Origin: Lentihominibacter faecis
GTDB taxonomy: Bacteria; Bacillota; Clostridia; Peptostreptococcales; Anaerovoracaceae
NCBI RefSeq assembly: GCF_014306095.1
Contig: NZ_JACRWC010000109.1
Span: 1-63,659, forward strand
Length of the DNA stretch: 63,659 bases
Direction of reading: 5' to 3'
A program made the translations under genes and the position numbers. The notes below the pieces were generated by a model. That model did no database searches, was not told the origin of the DNA, and saw only the letters and a list, made by a program, of their open reading frames with translations. The number at the start of each line of letters is the position of its first letter. Within the stretch, counting starts at the first letter, position 1. Positions 34,645 to 42,465 of this stretch are shown in pieces.

Positions 34645-34673
34645 GGGGAAAAGGGCCTTGCGCCCTTTTTCCC
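34645..34673 (+). terminator. Attenuator-type hairpin between tail tube and chaperone genes
   Basis: GGGGAAAAGGGC-CTTG-CGCCCTTTTTCCC. The stem is long but the T run is inside the 3' arm, so partial termination is likely, which would set a tube-to-chaperone ratio. Confidence 0.55.
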
Positions 34674-34736
34674 GTTATAACGTTAAAAAACTGCTGCCGG
34701 GCTGGCGGCGGTGAAGGAGAACAATCGGAGGAAATT

Positions 34737-35063
34737 ATGAAAATCAACGGAACTGAATATACGATGCCTGAACTGAATTTTAACACCATGTGCAAGCTGG
34801 AGGACATGGGTGTGTCCTTAACGGAAATGGATCAGAAAGTCTTAACGACGGTCAGAGGATTCTTAGCCCTCGCCATGGATGATGACATGGAAAAGGCAGG
34901 TATGGAAATTGAACAGCATTTGGCTTCCGGAGGCAGTCTGGACCCTCTCATGGAAAGCATCAATAAGGCGGTAAATGAGAGCGGTTTTTTTCGCGCTCTC
35001 TCCCAGAGCCAGGAGAAGGGGAATGCTGCGAGCACGGAAACGAGCGGAGAAAAAACGGTATAA
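34737..35063 (+). CDS. Tail assembly chaperone G
   Basis: 108 aa. MPELNFNTMCKLEDMGVSL and a helical body followed by a Ser/Glu-rich tail are typical of small siphophage G-type chaperones, which sit between tail tube and tape measure and keep the tape measure soluble during assembly. Located correctly after the tail tube. Its C-terminal codons contain the A6 slippery run used for the GT fusion. GGAGG precedes the ATG. Confidence 0.8.
   Translation: MKINGTEYTMPELNFNTMCKLEDMGVSLTEMDQKVLTTVRGFLALAMDDDMEKAGMEIEQHLASGGSLDPLMESINKAVNESGFFRALSQSQEKGNAASTETSGEKTV
35049..35056 (+). promoter_or_regulatory. Candidate programmed -1 frameshift site
   Basis: The zero frame reads GAA AAA ACG over an A6 run (35050-35055), three codons before the G stop codon. 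The -1 frame is open across this point and continues to 35464. A P-site AAA can re-pair with AAA one base back, giving AAC next. G/GT frameshifting is conserved in long-tailed phages, but this A-AAA-ACG site is weaker than the classic X-XXY-YYZ heptamer. Confidence 0.65.
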
Positions 35064-35464
35064 CAGTATGTGAAAGCATCAGGGAGCTGATTTATGAGGT
35101 GTATTTACCGGGCGCACTGCAGATAGGGGTAGACTATGGGCTTTTCTGGCGGCTTACGCCGAAAAAGCTGGAGCCGTTTTTAAAGGCGTATGAAAGCAAG
35201 CAGAAAGAGCAGCTGGAGTTTATCAATATCGCAGGCTGGGTCAATGGGATGTACGCAGGTTACAGCCTGGGGGCAGCCTTCGGGGAAAACGTGCAGTACC
35301 CTGAGAAACCGGTTCAGATCTTCCGATCGGAGGAGGAGATACAGGAAAACACTGACTGGGAAGCCGAATATTTCAGCGCCTATGCAGCTATGTTCAATAA
35401 ACAGTTCGAAGAAAAAGGAGGAACCTCATCATGCAGCGATGTAAATATCCCACAAAAACCATGA
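35054..35464 (+). CDS. Tail assembly chaperone T domain (expressed as a G-T fusion)
   Basis: The -1 frame after the slippery site encodes about 136 aa. After a short linker (ITVCESIRELIYEVYLP) comes GLFWRLTPKKLEPFLKAY, then INIAGWVNGMYAGYSLGAAF and an acidic end, matching the T half of gpGT chaperones (FW-x-LTP then an alpha-helical array). The combined G-T product would be about 242 aa. A GTG at 35099 exists but has no ribosome site, supporting expression by frameshifting. It overlaps the lysin gene by 34 bases. Confidence 0.75.
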   Translation, partial: NGITVCESIRELIYEVYLPGALQIGVDYGLFWRLTPKKLEPFLKAYESKQKEQLEFINIAGWVNGMYAGYSLGAAFGENVQYPEKPVQIFRSEEEIQENTDWEAEYFSAYAAMFNKQFEEKGGTSSCSDVNIPQKP

Positions 35465-36291
35465 ACATTACGCAAAGTTATACCGGTACCTACAGCCACA
35501 GCAAGAACTATAACGGTAGTCCCCGGGATTATCCGATCGACGATAACTCCGGTACTACGGGCAGAAGTTATTTTTATGCGCCGTTTGACTGCAGCATCAA
35601 GCGTATTTATGGAGTTGGTGCAAAGGGCACGAATACCATATGGATCCAGTCCCAGGCGCCTGTGCAGACGCCCAGCTTTACGGATTATGTGACGATCATG
35701 GTGATCCATCCCAACGATGATACGCTGAGCAAGCTGAAAGTGGGACAGGTATTCCGGCAGGGAGCGGCCATGTTCCTGGAGGGAAACGACGGCAGGGCTA
35801 CCGGGTATCACTTCCATATTTCTGCGGGGCGCGGCAGAGCGCAGGGCAACGGATGGAAGCAGAACACCAGAGGAGCCTGGGTCCTGGCGACTTCAGGAGG
35901 AAATTATCCGCCAGAAAAGATCTTCTATATCGATCCGGCGTTTACAAAGGTGCAGGGAACGAAGGGGCTGCAGTTCGTTCGTTCCGGCGTGGCACAGGCA
36001 GGAAATACAGGATCATCCTCTTCCTCAGGGAATTATCGTGCTGGAGCCACGCTGACCTTACGGGCAGATATGAATGTTCGCACCGGCCCGGGGACAAGCT
36101 ACCGGAGAAAAAAGCGCAGTGAACTTACAGCTGACGGCAGAAAGCATGCTTTGAGTGGGACTTATGCTGTGCTGACACAGGGAACGCGGGTTACCGTGCA
36201 GAAGGTACAGGTGTCCGGCAGTCAGATCTGGATCCAGATTCCATCTGGATGGATCTGTGCGAAGCTGGGAAGCAAAGTATATGTAAGCTAG
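35431..36291 (+). CDS. M23-like peptidase with SH3 domain (probable lysin)
   Basis: 286 aa. The N-terminal half looks like an M23/LytM fold: DYPIDDNSGTTGRSYFYAPF with the first metal-site Asp, VTIMVIHPND, and GYHFHISAG with an HxH pair near residue 127. The C-terminal half (200-286) is an SH3-like domain (ADMNVRTGPGTSYRRKKRS). No signal peptide, so it would need a holin, which lies at the island's far end. AAAGGAGG precedes the ATG. The position between the chaperone and the tape measure is unusual; lysins normally sit next to the holin. Confidence 0.8.
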   Translation: MQRCKYPTKTMNITQSYTGTYSHSKNYNGSPRDYPIDDNSGTTGRSYFYAPFDCSIKRIYGVGAKGTNTIWIQSQAPVQTPSFTDYVTIMVIHPNDDTLSKLKVGQVFRQGAAMFLEGNDGRATGYHFHISAGRGRAQGNGWKQNTRGAWVLATSGGNYPPEKIFYIDPAFTKVQGTKGLQFVRSGVAQAGNTGSSSSSGNYRAGATLTLRADMNVRTGPGTSYRRKKRSELTADGRKHALSGTYAVLTQGTRVTVQKVQVSGSQIWIQIPSGWICAKLGSKVYVS

Positions 36292-36342
36292 ATGCAGCTG
36301 ATCACAAGATATGCTCCTGATTTGGAATGAGGGTGGATTTAC

Positions 36343-36720
36343 ATGGAAAAGAAACGATATATTCCGGTGAAAGGCCGTAAGATCTACGTTGAGAAAGAAC
36401 TGTTCGATGAATATAACAGGATTCGCAGCAGGCAATGCTATCACAACAACAAATATGCAGCAGCTACCTGCGAGCTGAAAGAAACTGATCAGGATCGTCA
36501 CTGTGAAAGCGTAGAGGAGACAGTGATGCGGGATTTTGATAAAAGCCAGCTGATGCGGGCGATCAGAACGCTTCCGTTGAAAGAACAGGAAATCCTGTAC
36601 TGGATCTATGTGGAAAATCTCAGTGAAGTAAAAGCAGGCAGGAAGCTGGGTGTAAACAGCAAGACTCTGCATTCACAGAAACAGCGGATTTTGAAAAAAT
36701 TGAGGCTGATGCTTACATAG
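36343..36720 (+). CDS. Sigma-70 region 4-like transcription factor
   Basis: 125 aa. After a basic N-terminus (KKRYIPVKGRKIYVEKE), residues 70-120 read MRAIRTLPLKEQEILYWIYV then LSEVKAGRKLGVNSKTLHSQ, a region-4-type helix-turn-helix. A short region-2-like helix may lie at 20-45. Such small sigma-like proteins control late genes in phages or mobile elements. Likely a regulator of the tail genes, but no cognate promoter is identified. It is followed by a terminator. Confidence 0.75.
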   Translation: MEKKRYIPVKGRKIYVEKELFDEYNRIRSRQCYHNNKYAAATCELKETDQDRHCESVEETVMRDFDKSQLMRAIRTLPLKEQEILYWIYVENLSEVKAGRKLGVNSKTLHSQKQRILKKLRLMLT

Positions 36721-36730
36721 GAAATTTAAG

Positions 36731-36783
36731 AAAAACGGGTGGTGATTCATAACAAAAAAACATGAGAAAACTGCCCGTTTTTT
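36731..36783 (+). terminator. Terminator after the sigma-like gene
   Basis: AACGGGTGGT and ACTGCCCGTT can pair across an A-rich loop and are followed by six T residues. The first block of island genes ends here. Confidence 0.6.
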
Positions 36784-36810
36784 ATGCGAAAATCCATGAA
36801 AATCCCTTCT

Positions 36811-36819
36811 GGGGGGGGG
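36811..36819 (+). repeat. G9 homopolymer within a short direct repeat
   Basis: Nine G residues are flanked by AAAATCCCTT on the left and AAAATCCCTT on the right, about 45 bases upstream of the -35 box of the HTH gene. Tracts of this type can vary in length by slippage. Confidence 0.75.
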
Positions 36820-36861
36820 TAAAAATCCCTTATAAGTACTGAAGTTTCAACGTTTGCCGTG

Positions 36862-36890
36862 TTGAGTCAGTAGAAAATTCAGGATATAAT
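36862..36890 (+). promoter_or_regulatory. Promoter of the HTH gene
   Basis: TTGAGT and TATAAT are separated by 17 bases, about 40 bases before the start codon. Confidence 0.7.
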
Positions 36891-36928
36891 ACGACGTGCT
36901 CAGTTAAAATATATCAGGAGGAAAAAAC

Positions 36929-37372
36929 ATGGCAAACAACAAGTTAAAAACGGAAGAACTGGACAAGGTGTTAGACAGTGTATCGTCAGAAGAACAGCTG
37001 CAGGAATATCTCGATCGCTATACCAATAAAGAAGGATATGGATTCTGTCAGTATTTTAATGAATATCTGGCAGAACATGATATAGTTCATGCACAGGTGA
37101 TCGCTGACTGCAATCTCGATAAAGACTATGCCACTCAGATCACCAATGGAACGAAACGGAATCCCGGAAGAGACAAAGCTCTGGCACTGTGCATCGCGGC
37201 AGGAATGAAGAAAGATGAAATCAACAGAGCAATGAAGCTGCTGAAGGTATCACCGCTGTATTCCCGAAACAAGAGAGATTCCGTATTGCTGATGCATATC
37301 AATAAAGGAATCCGCAAGGTCATCTATATCAATCTGGAACTGGACCGGCTGGGACTTCCGATCCTGAAATAA
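36929..37372 (+). CDS. XRE-like helix-turn-helix protein
   Basis: 147 aa. A helical N-terminal part (residues 1-45) is followed by an HTH-like unit (EHDIVHAQVIADCNLDKDYA, then ITNGTKRNPGRDKALALCIA) in which NGTKRNPGRD is the turn before the recognition-support helices. The C-terminal helices end RLGLPILK. AGGAGG precedes the ATG, and the gene has its own promoter. It is convergent with the kinase gene, the stop codons three bases apart; such HTH/kinase neighbours suggest a shared signalling unit. The repressor target is unknown. Confidence 0.7.
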   Translation: MANNKLKTEELDKVLDSVSSEEQLQEYLDRYTNKEGYGFCQYFNEYLAEHDIVHAQVIADCNLDKDYATQITNGTKRNPGRDKALALCIAAGMKKDEINRAMKLLKVSPLYSRNKRDSVLLMHINKGIRKVIYINLELDRLGLPILK

Positions 37373-37375
37373 GGA

Positions 37376-38374
37376 TTAAAAAAGATACAGAAGGCGCAGC
37401 AGTCCTGCAGCCAGAAACCCGGAGAACAACATCCAGAACAGGAAGCCGGAGACGGTCGACCTGCGGAGAATCGGCAGCTTATCGGAGATCCCACCGATGT
37501 TGCACAGGAGCATCACGAGAAACAGCAGCCAGAGGGTAACGCAGATATGATCCTGCATCAGGTGCTGTGTGGAAGTCTTCGTGGGAATGGAGAGTGAACT
37601 TCCGATCATAATGGCTGCAATAGACAGCAGGAATGCCAGGATCGGATGGGATTTGCGGACAGGGCACGGAGGTAAGCTTTTAGAAGAACGGGAAATCAGA
37701 GCTGATTTCAATTCCTCTACGGAAGCGTACCGTTGCTCTGGAAGCAATGCTGTGCAGCGTGTGATGATTTCGCCGAGAGATTCTGCTGGGCGTTCATATC
37801 TGGGATAAGTGCCGGTGAGCATCTTGTTGAGCAGAACGCCCAGTGCATAGATATCAGAGCGAGCGTCCGATTGCCCGAAGCCGTACTGCTCCGGAGCGGC
37901 ATATTCTCTTGTGCCAAGGAGAACGGTATCTTCTGGTTTCCCGGCATCAAATTCACGGGATGCATCGAAGTCGATGAGAATCACATGGTCGGAGGGAGTC
38001 AGAAGGATATTGGACGGTTTGATATCGCGATGGATGATGGGCGGATCACAGCGATGGAGAGGCGAGAGAATATCACATAACTGGCATACGATATCGACGG
38101 CGGCATCCTCTGGAAGATTAAAAGATTCATTTAAAACGGTCTGCAGCGTCTGGCCGGAGATGTAGTCTTCGTACAGAAAAAGACCCTCTTCGGTTTCACA
38201 GAACTCATGGATCTGTGGAATGCCGGAGAAGGAGAATACCTGCAGTTTGTTATACAGCTCTCTGTTGTGTGCAGGAATGGGCTTCTTCACATACATCTTG
38301 CGGGTGTCAGTGTCCTGCACCAGAAGAATTGGTTTCGTTTCATCTAGCACATCGATTTCGCGATAAGATGACAT
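37376..38374 (-). CDS. Membrane-anchored Hanks-type Ser/Thr protein kinase
   Basis: 332 aa from the ATG at 38374 with AAAGGTGAG upstream (a GTG 15 bases earlier has no ribosome site). The kinase lobe holds the ATP-site Lys (MYVKKPI, about 30), the catalytic loop IIHRDIKPSNILL, LIDFDAS in place of DFG, and GTREYAAPEQYG in the activation segment. Three hydrophobic segments fill the last 95 residues, and no extracytoplasmic sensor domain is present. The key catalytic residues are kept, although DFD is unusual. It is divergent from the 349-aa gene and convergent with the HTH gene. Confidence 0.88.
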   Translation of the reverse strand: MSSYREIDVLDETKPILLVQDTDTRKMYVKKPIPAHNRELYNKLQVFSFSGIPQIHEFCETEEGLFLYEDYISGQTLQTVLNESFNLPEDAAVDIVCQLCDILSPLHRCDPPIIHRDIKPSNILLTPSDHVILIDFDASREFDAGKPEDTVLLGTREYAAPEQYGFGQSDARSDIYALGVLLNKMLTGTYPRYERPAESLGEIITRCTALLPEQRYASVEELKSALISRSSKSLPPCPVRKSHPILAFLLSIAAIMIGSSLSIPTKTSTQHLMQDHICVTLWLLFLVMLLCNIGGISDKLPILRRSTVSGFLFWMLFSGFLAAGLLRLLYLF

Positions 38375-38521
38375 AGGGATGTTTCTCACCTTTCATATTT
38401 TAGTGATTTCAGTATACCATAGAATATCGTGCGCCGGGCACGATATTTAAAATGTAATTCCCAATTAGCATCATATAGTGTACAATAAAACCAGTAAAGA
38501 AACCCATGCAGGAGGTGCGTA

Positions 38522-39571
38522 ATGGCGAACGAGAAGAAAATCGCGAAAAATCAAAAACTTTTTCTTAGTTGGTTAGAACATGTTATAGAAGTTGAAAATC
38601 AATTACAAAATGCAGAAGATAATAAAAAAATAGAAAAGTTGCAGAAAAAGTTGAAAAAAAATAAGGACATGGTAGTCTATAATGGTAAACTTATAGGTCA
38701 AGAGGGCGGCACAATACAGAGTATATGGGATCAGTTGACTGAACGGCAGCAACAAATTGTACAAGAGTTGTTTCCATATGGTCTGGCGGCAGAGAATCTT
38801 AAACAGCAGGAAGGTCGCCTTCATATTATTAAGTTCTATAAAAAGGATATTCAAAAGGTCCTAGAGGCTGAAAAAAAATACCCGCCTTATGATCCGAGTC
38901 TTCCGGTCAAGGAAAAATTAAAAAATAAGCGATATAAGGCGGAAATCAATCTGGGCTGGTATATGTATTTAAGATCAAAAAAAGATAAAAGTACCTATGA
39001 ACCTGTGTGGAATTATGAGGAGCATTTTGCAAATACCGTGGAATTTTCTGAAGAAGAACGGCAGATTGTAGAACGCTGCTATCAAATTGGAAAAGAATAT
39101 GATGAATACAACAACCAGAAATTTGCATTTGTAGTTAATCTGGGAACTTCTATGGTGGATAAAACAGATGAAATGAGTAAGTGGGGAGATCGTACACAGT
39201 CGAAAGTATGGTGTAGGAATATGTATACAAAAACCTTTCCTAAGTTTATTAAGCAACTGAATCCCAGTCGAAAATATACAGCTACAGAATTAGAATATGA
39301 ATCGAAAGAGATGATGAAGCGTTTTATCGAATTTGCCAGAGATGAAGATGGTAGATTGGCGTTAATGAAGGAATGGCATGATCTGCTTCAAAAGGAGGAA
39401 CTGGCTGGGCTGAGTAAAGATCAGAGGGAAGAAATCGTGATGAACATGGTAAGCCAGAAAATTGGAGAAGAAATGACCGTGTTTTTGTATGTATATGATA
39501 CTGAAGATTCGGTGGTAGAGGCTATGGAACTGATCAAGAAACACAGTTTCGAGGAACTGGGATTGGAATAG
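38522..39571 (+). CDS. AT-rich cytoplasmic protein of unknown function (island cargo)
   Basis: 349 aa, with no signal peptide or membrane segment. The first 60 residues are charged and probably coiled (QLQNAEDNKKIEKLQKKLKK). Later parts are helical with aromatic patches (EINLGWYMYLRSKKDK, VWCRNMYTKTFPKFIKQL). Lys/Glu-rich, with AT-rich codons unlike the kinase and tail genes. AGGAGGTG precedes the ATG and a terminator follows, so it is a self-contained unit. I recognise no family. Options include an immunity, defence or regulatory cargo gene; nothing in sequence decides. Confidence 0.75.
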   Translation: MANEKKIAKNQKLFLSWLEHVIEVENQLQNAEDNKKIEKLQKKLKKNKDMVVYNGKLIGQEGGTIQSIWDQLTERQQQIVQELFPYGLAAENLKQQEGRLHIIKFYKKDIQKVLEAEKKYPPYDPSLPVKEKLKNKRYKAEINLGWYMYLRSKKDKSTYEPVWNYEEHFANTVEFSEEERQIVERCYQIGKEYDEYNNQKFAFVVNLGTSMVDKTDEMSKWGDRTQSKVWCRNMYTKTFPKFIKQLNPSRKYTATELEYESKEMMKRFIEFARDEDGRLALMKEWHDLLQKEELAGLSKDQREEIVMNMVSQKIGEEMTVFLYVYDTEDSVVEAMELIKKHSFEELGLE

Positions 39572-39594
39572 TTAGAAATAAAGATATGCAGTAA

Positions 39595-39631
39595 AAAACT
39601 GTTCATGAGTGTGAATCATGAGCAGTTTTTT
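39595..39631 (+). terminator. Terminator after the 349-aa gene
   Basis: AAAACTGTTCATGA and TCATGAGCAGTTTT form a long stem with a T run. A strong ribosome site follows at 39646 before a six-codon frame (MREKNL, 39661-39681), possibly a relic; the tape-measure gene has its own AAAGGAGAG. Confidence 0.8.
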
Positions 39632-39714
39632 ATTGCATATAACAAAGGAGGTGATGCCTATGAGGGAGAAGAATTTATAAAAATACATTATAAGACGATG
39701 AAAGGAGAGAATTT

Positions 39715-41856
39715 ATGGAAGAAAAAAAAGAAACAAAGCTGGATCTAAAAAGCATAGGCAAGGCGGCTTCATCAGTGAAAGCTTTAAGTGATTCTTTAAA
39801 AGATTGTCAGGAACAAATGAAGCAGATGAAAGAAGGAAATGTTTCGGCGATAGAAGGAATTTTGAATATTGCTGTTGCAGCAGGAGGCGCATATGAAGCT
39901 TTTGGGTCATTAAAAGATATGGCAAAAACTGTCCAAAAAAGCTTGGCAAAAAATGTGGACAGTAAATTTATAAAAAAATTTGAGGAATCTGTAACAGAAA
40001 GTGTCAAGAAAATAGGGGCGGGTTTGCAGAAGTGTCCCGATGCTGTTAATAAATTCAAGGACAGCATTAAGGCTTTGCCTGAAAAAGTTGCATCGGCTTT
40101 TGGAATTGTTGCCAAGAAAGCTTCTAATATGGTTGAGGACATTAAAACCGGCTTCTCCACCATGAAAGAGCATATCAAAAACTTCGATTTCAAGGAGTTT
40201 ATGGAGAAGGTCAAGCAGCTTCCGTCTAAGGTGAGCAGTTCGTTTAAATCACTGGTATCCAGTGCGACGACTGCGTTAAAAGAACTTCCGGGGAAGGCGA
40301 AAGCTTCCGTGAAGCAGATCCCTTCGATACTGGAGGGGGGATTTAAAGGAGCAGGCGAAAAGCTGTCTGCTTCAGCATCCTCAATCGGCGCGGTGGCAGG
40401 CAAAATGATGACAGTCGGACTTGTTGGCGGTGTTGCTCTGGCAGCAGTCGCAATCGTAGGATTCGTCGCATTGTTTCAGAAGCTGATGGATAGCAACGAG
40501 GCTTTCCGGGAGAAGATCACAGCAGCCTGGGCGCAGGTAAAGGAGGCATTCCAGCCTGCCATAGATGCATTCAATACCTTTAAGGAATCCATCATGGGAA
40601 TCACGAAAACGGATGCCTTTGATTCTTTCGTGGAGAGTTTCGGTGACGGTATCGTAGGGCTGATCGACATCATTTCAGAAGTAGTCGGTATCGTAGCAGA
40701 TCTTTTATCTGGTATTTTCGGATTCCTGACGGAGCTGTGGGAAGAGCACGGAGAAGGTCTCATCGAAAAAGTTCAGGAAGTCTGGGAAGGCATTGTAGAA
40801 TTCCTTCAGACGCTGGGAGAAGGGATCCTGGAAATCTTCTCAGCGATCTTCGAGGTATTCAAAGAACTGTGGGACAAGCATGGATCTTCACTGATGGATG
40901 CAGCCTCTTCTCTGTGGAACTCGATTCTGGATATCGTCTCTGTCGTGTGGGATGCCATCAAGGCGGTGATCGGCACGGTAGTGGATATCGTGAAAGCTAT
41001 CTGGAACAACTTCGGAGAAGAGATCATGATGGTAGTGACTGCGGTCTGGGAGTTCATAATGGGAATTGCAGAAGGCGCTATGAATTTTATCTCCGGTATC
41101 ATCGACGTGATCGTCGGTATCTTCACCCTTAACGGAGATAAGATCCTGGAAGGCTTCGGAAAGATGTGGGAAGGAGTCAAAGGACTCTTTGATGCAGGAC
41201 TTGGATTCGTAACGGGCATCTTCTCAGCAATATGGAGCGTGATCAATAAGATCTTCGACAAGGTGGCAGACTGGTTCGGCGAAAAGTTCAGCGGAGCATG
41301 GAAGGCGATCAAGAATGCCTTCTCAAGCGTAGGCTCGTTCTTCAGCGGAATCTGGGATAAGATCTGCAGCATCTTCAAGAACATCGGCGTTAAGATCGGT
41401 TCTGCAGTAGGCGGTGCATTTAAGAGCGCTGTCAACACCGTAATAAGATTCGCACAGGGCATTATCAATGGCTTTATCGGAGGTCTCAACAAGGTAGTCA
41501 AGATCATCAACAAGATCCCGGGAGTCAGCATCAGTCTGATCCCGAAGGCGAGTCTTCCGAAGCTGGCAGATGGCGGGATCCTGGAAGCAGGGCAGATGTT
41601 TATAGCCAGAGAGAGGGGACCGGAGCTGGTAGGATCCTTCGGAAGCCGAAGCGGAGTTATGAACAACGGACAGATCGTGGAAGCCGTGTCCCGGGGCGTA
41701 TTCGAAGCAGTGAAGAGCGCCATGAGCGGAGGCGATGGAGGAAACTTCACATTCCATATCAACAACCATCTGGATGGAAAAGAGATCGGAAAACAGGTGA
41801 TCCGTTATCACAATGGTATCGTGAAGCAGACGGGTATGAGCCCGCTGCATGTGTAA
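39715..41856 (+). CDS. Tail tape-measure protein
   Basis: 713 aa. Long amphipathic helices, a central hydrophobic stretch near residues 235-255 (MTVGLVGGVALAAVAIVGF), repeated Trp-containing helices with a period of about 45 residues (LWEEHGEG, LWDKHGSS, IWNNFGEE), and a C-terminal PKASLPKLADGGILEAGQ segment typical of tape measures. At roughly 1.5 angstrom per residue the tail would be near 100 nm. The first 140 codons are clearly AT-richer than the rest, implying a recombination joint near 40150. It is separated from the chaperones by the cargo genes, which is unusual. Confidence 0.9.
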   Translation: MEEKKETKLDLKSIGKAASSVKALSDSLKDCQEQMKQMKEGNVSAIEGILNIAVAAGGAYEAFGSLKDMAKTVQKSLAKNVDSKFIKKFEESVTESVKKIGAGLQKCPDAVNKFKDSIKALPEKVASAFGIVAKKASNMVEDIKTGFSTMKEHIKNFDFKEFMEKVKQLPSKVSSSFKSLVSSATTALKELPGKAKASVKQIPSILEGGFKGAGEKLSASASSIGAVAGKMMTVGLVGGVALAAVAIVGFVALFQKLMDSNEAFREKITAAWAQVKEAFQPAIDAFNTFKESIMGITKTDAFDSFVESFGDGIVGLIDIISEVVGIVADLLSGIFGFLTELWEEHGEGLIEKVQEVWEGIVEFLQTLGEGILEIFSAIFEVFKELWDKHGSSLMDAASSLWNSILDIVSVVWDAIKAVIGTVVDIVKAIWNNFGEEIMMVVTAVWEFIMGIAEGAMNFISGIIDVIVGIFTLNGDKILEGFGKMWEGVKGLFDAGLGFVTGIFSAIWSVINKIFDKVADWFGEKFSGAWKAIKNAFSSVGSFFSGIWDKICSIFKNIGVKIGSAVGGAFKSAVNTVIRFAQGIINGFIGGLNKVVKIINKIPGVSISLIPKASLPKLADGGILEAGQMFIARERGPELVGSFGSRSGVMNNGQIVEAVSRGVFEAVKSAMSGGDGGNFTFHINNHLDGKEIGKQVIRYHNGIVKQTGMSPLHV

Positions 41857-41883
41857 GAATAAAGACGAGGAGGATATATTACA

Positions 41884-42456
41884 ATGAGTATATTAAGACG
41901 GATTCAGCAGATGAGAGCTTCCTTGAGCGGAGGCTCTTTTTTATTAGAAGCAAGCGGTGATCTGGCAGCAGGTGATACTCTGCTGATCGTCAAAACTTCC
42001 GGTGCACATCAGGAACTGCCGGAAGAAGTGACGGTAACAGAGAGAGGAGACGGCAGTTTTAAGCTGGCGGATGAGATCATGGCTTTGTTTCATGAAGGGG
42101 AGATGGTAGTCTTCGGATATTTTACAGATTTGAAAGATCCACAGAGCCTGCAGTGGGATATCTCCGATCTTGACGGAGGAACCGGAAGAAATCAGATGGG
42201 ACAGTATTTTCGGGACCGTATGACCAGTAAACGGACGCTGACCTGCTCCTGGGGAGCTCTGAGCGGAGATGATATGGCTGGCCTTCTGTGCATGATGGAG
42301 GATGTTTTCTTCCTGTTGGAGTATCCGGACGCTCTCACAGGAGAAAGAAAGCGCAGTGAATTTTATGTAGGAAACCGGACGACCCCAATGCTTCGTCAGA
42401 AGCCGGACGGCAGCTGGATGTGGCAGAACCTGTCGGCTACATTTACAGAAAGGTAG
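41884..42456 (+). CDS. Tail protein at the distal-tail position (DUF6711-like)
   Basis: 190 aa. The C-terminal half has DGGTGRNQMGQYFRDRMT, TLTCSWGALSGDDMAGLL and SEFYVGNRTTPML, matching the small siphophage protein usually coded between tape measure and tail-tip protein. The N-terminal half is beta-rich. Probably part of the tail tip or a distal-tail adaptor. Its stop is followed within 10 bases by the tail-tip start. Confidence 0.65.
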   Translation: MSILRRIQQMRASLSGGSFLLEASGDLAAGDTLLIVKTSGAHQELPEEVTVTERGDGSFKLADEIMALFHEGEMVVFGYFTDLKDPQSLQWDISDLDGGTGRNQMGQYFRDRMTSKRTLTCSWGALSGDDMAGLLCMMEDVFFLLEYPDALTGERKRSEFYVGNRTTPMLRQKPDGSWMWQNLSATFTER

Positions 42457-42465
42457 GTGAGAGGA

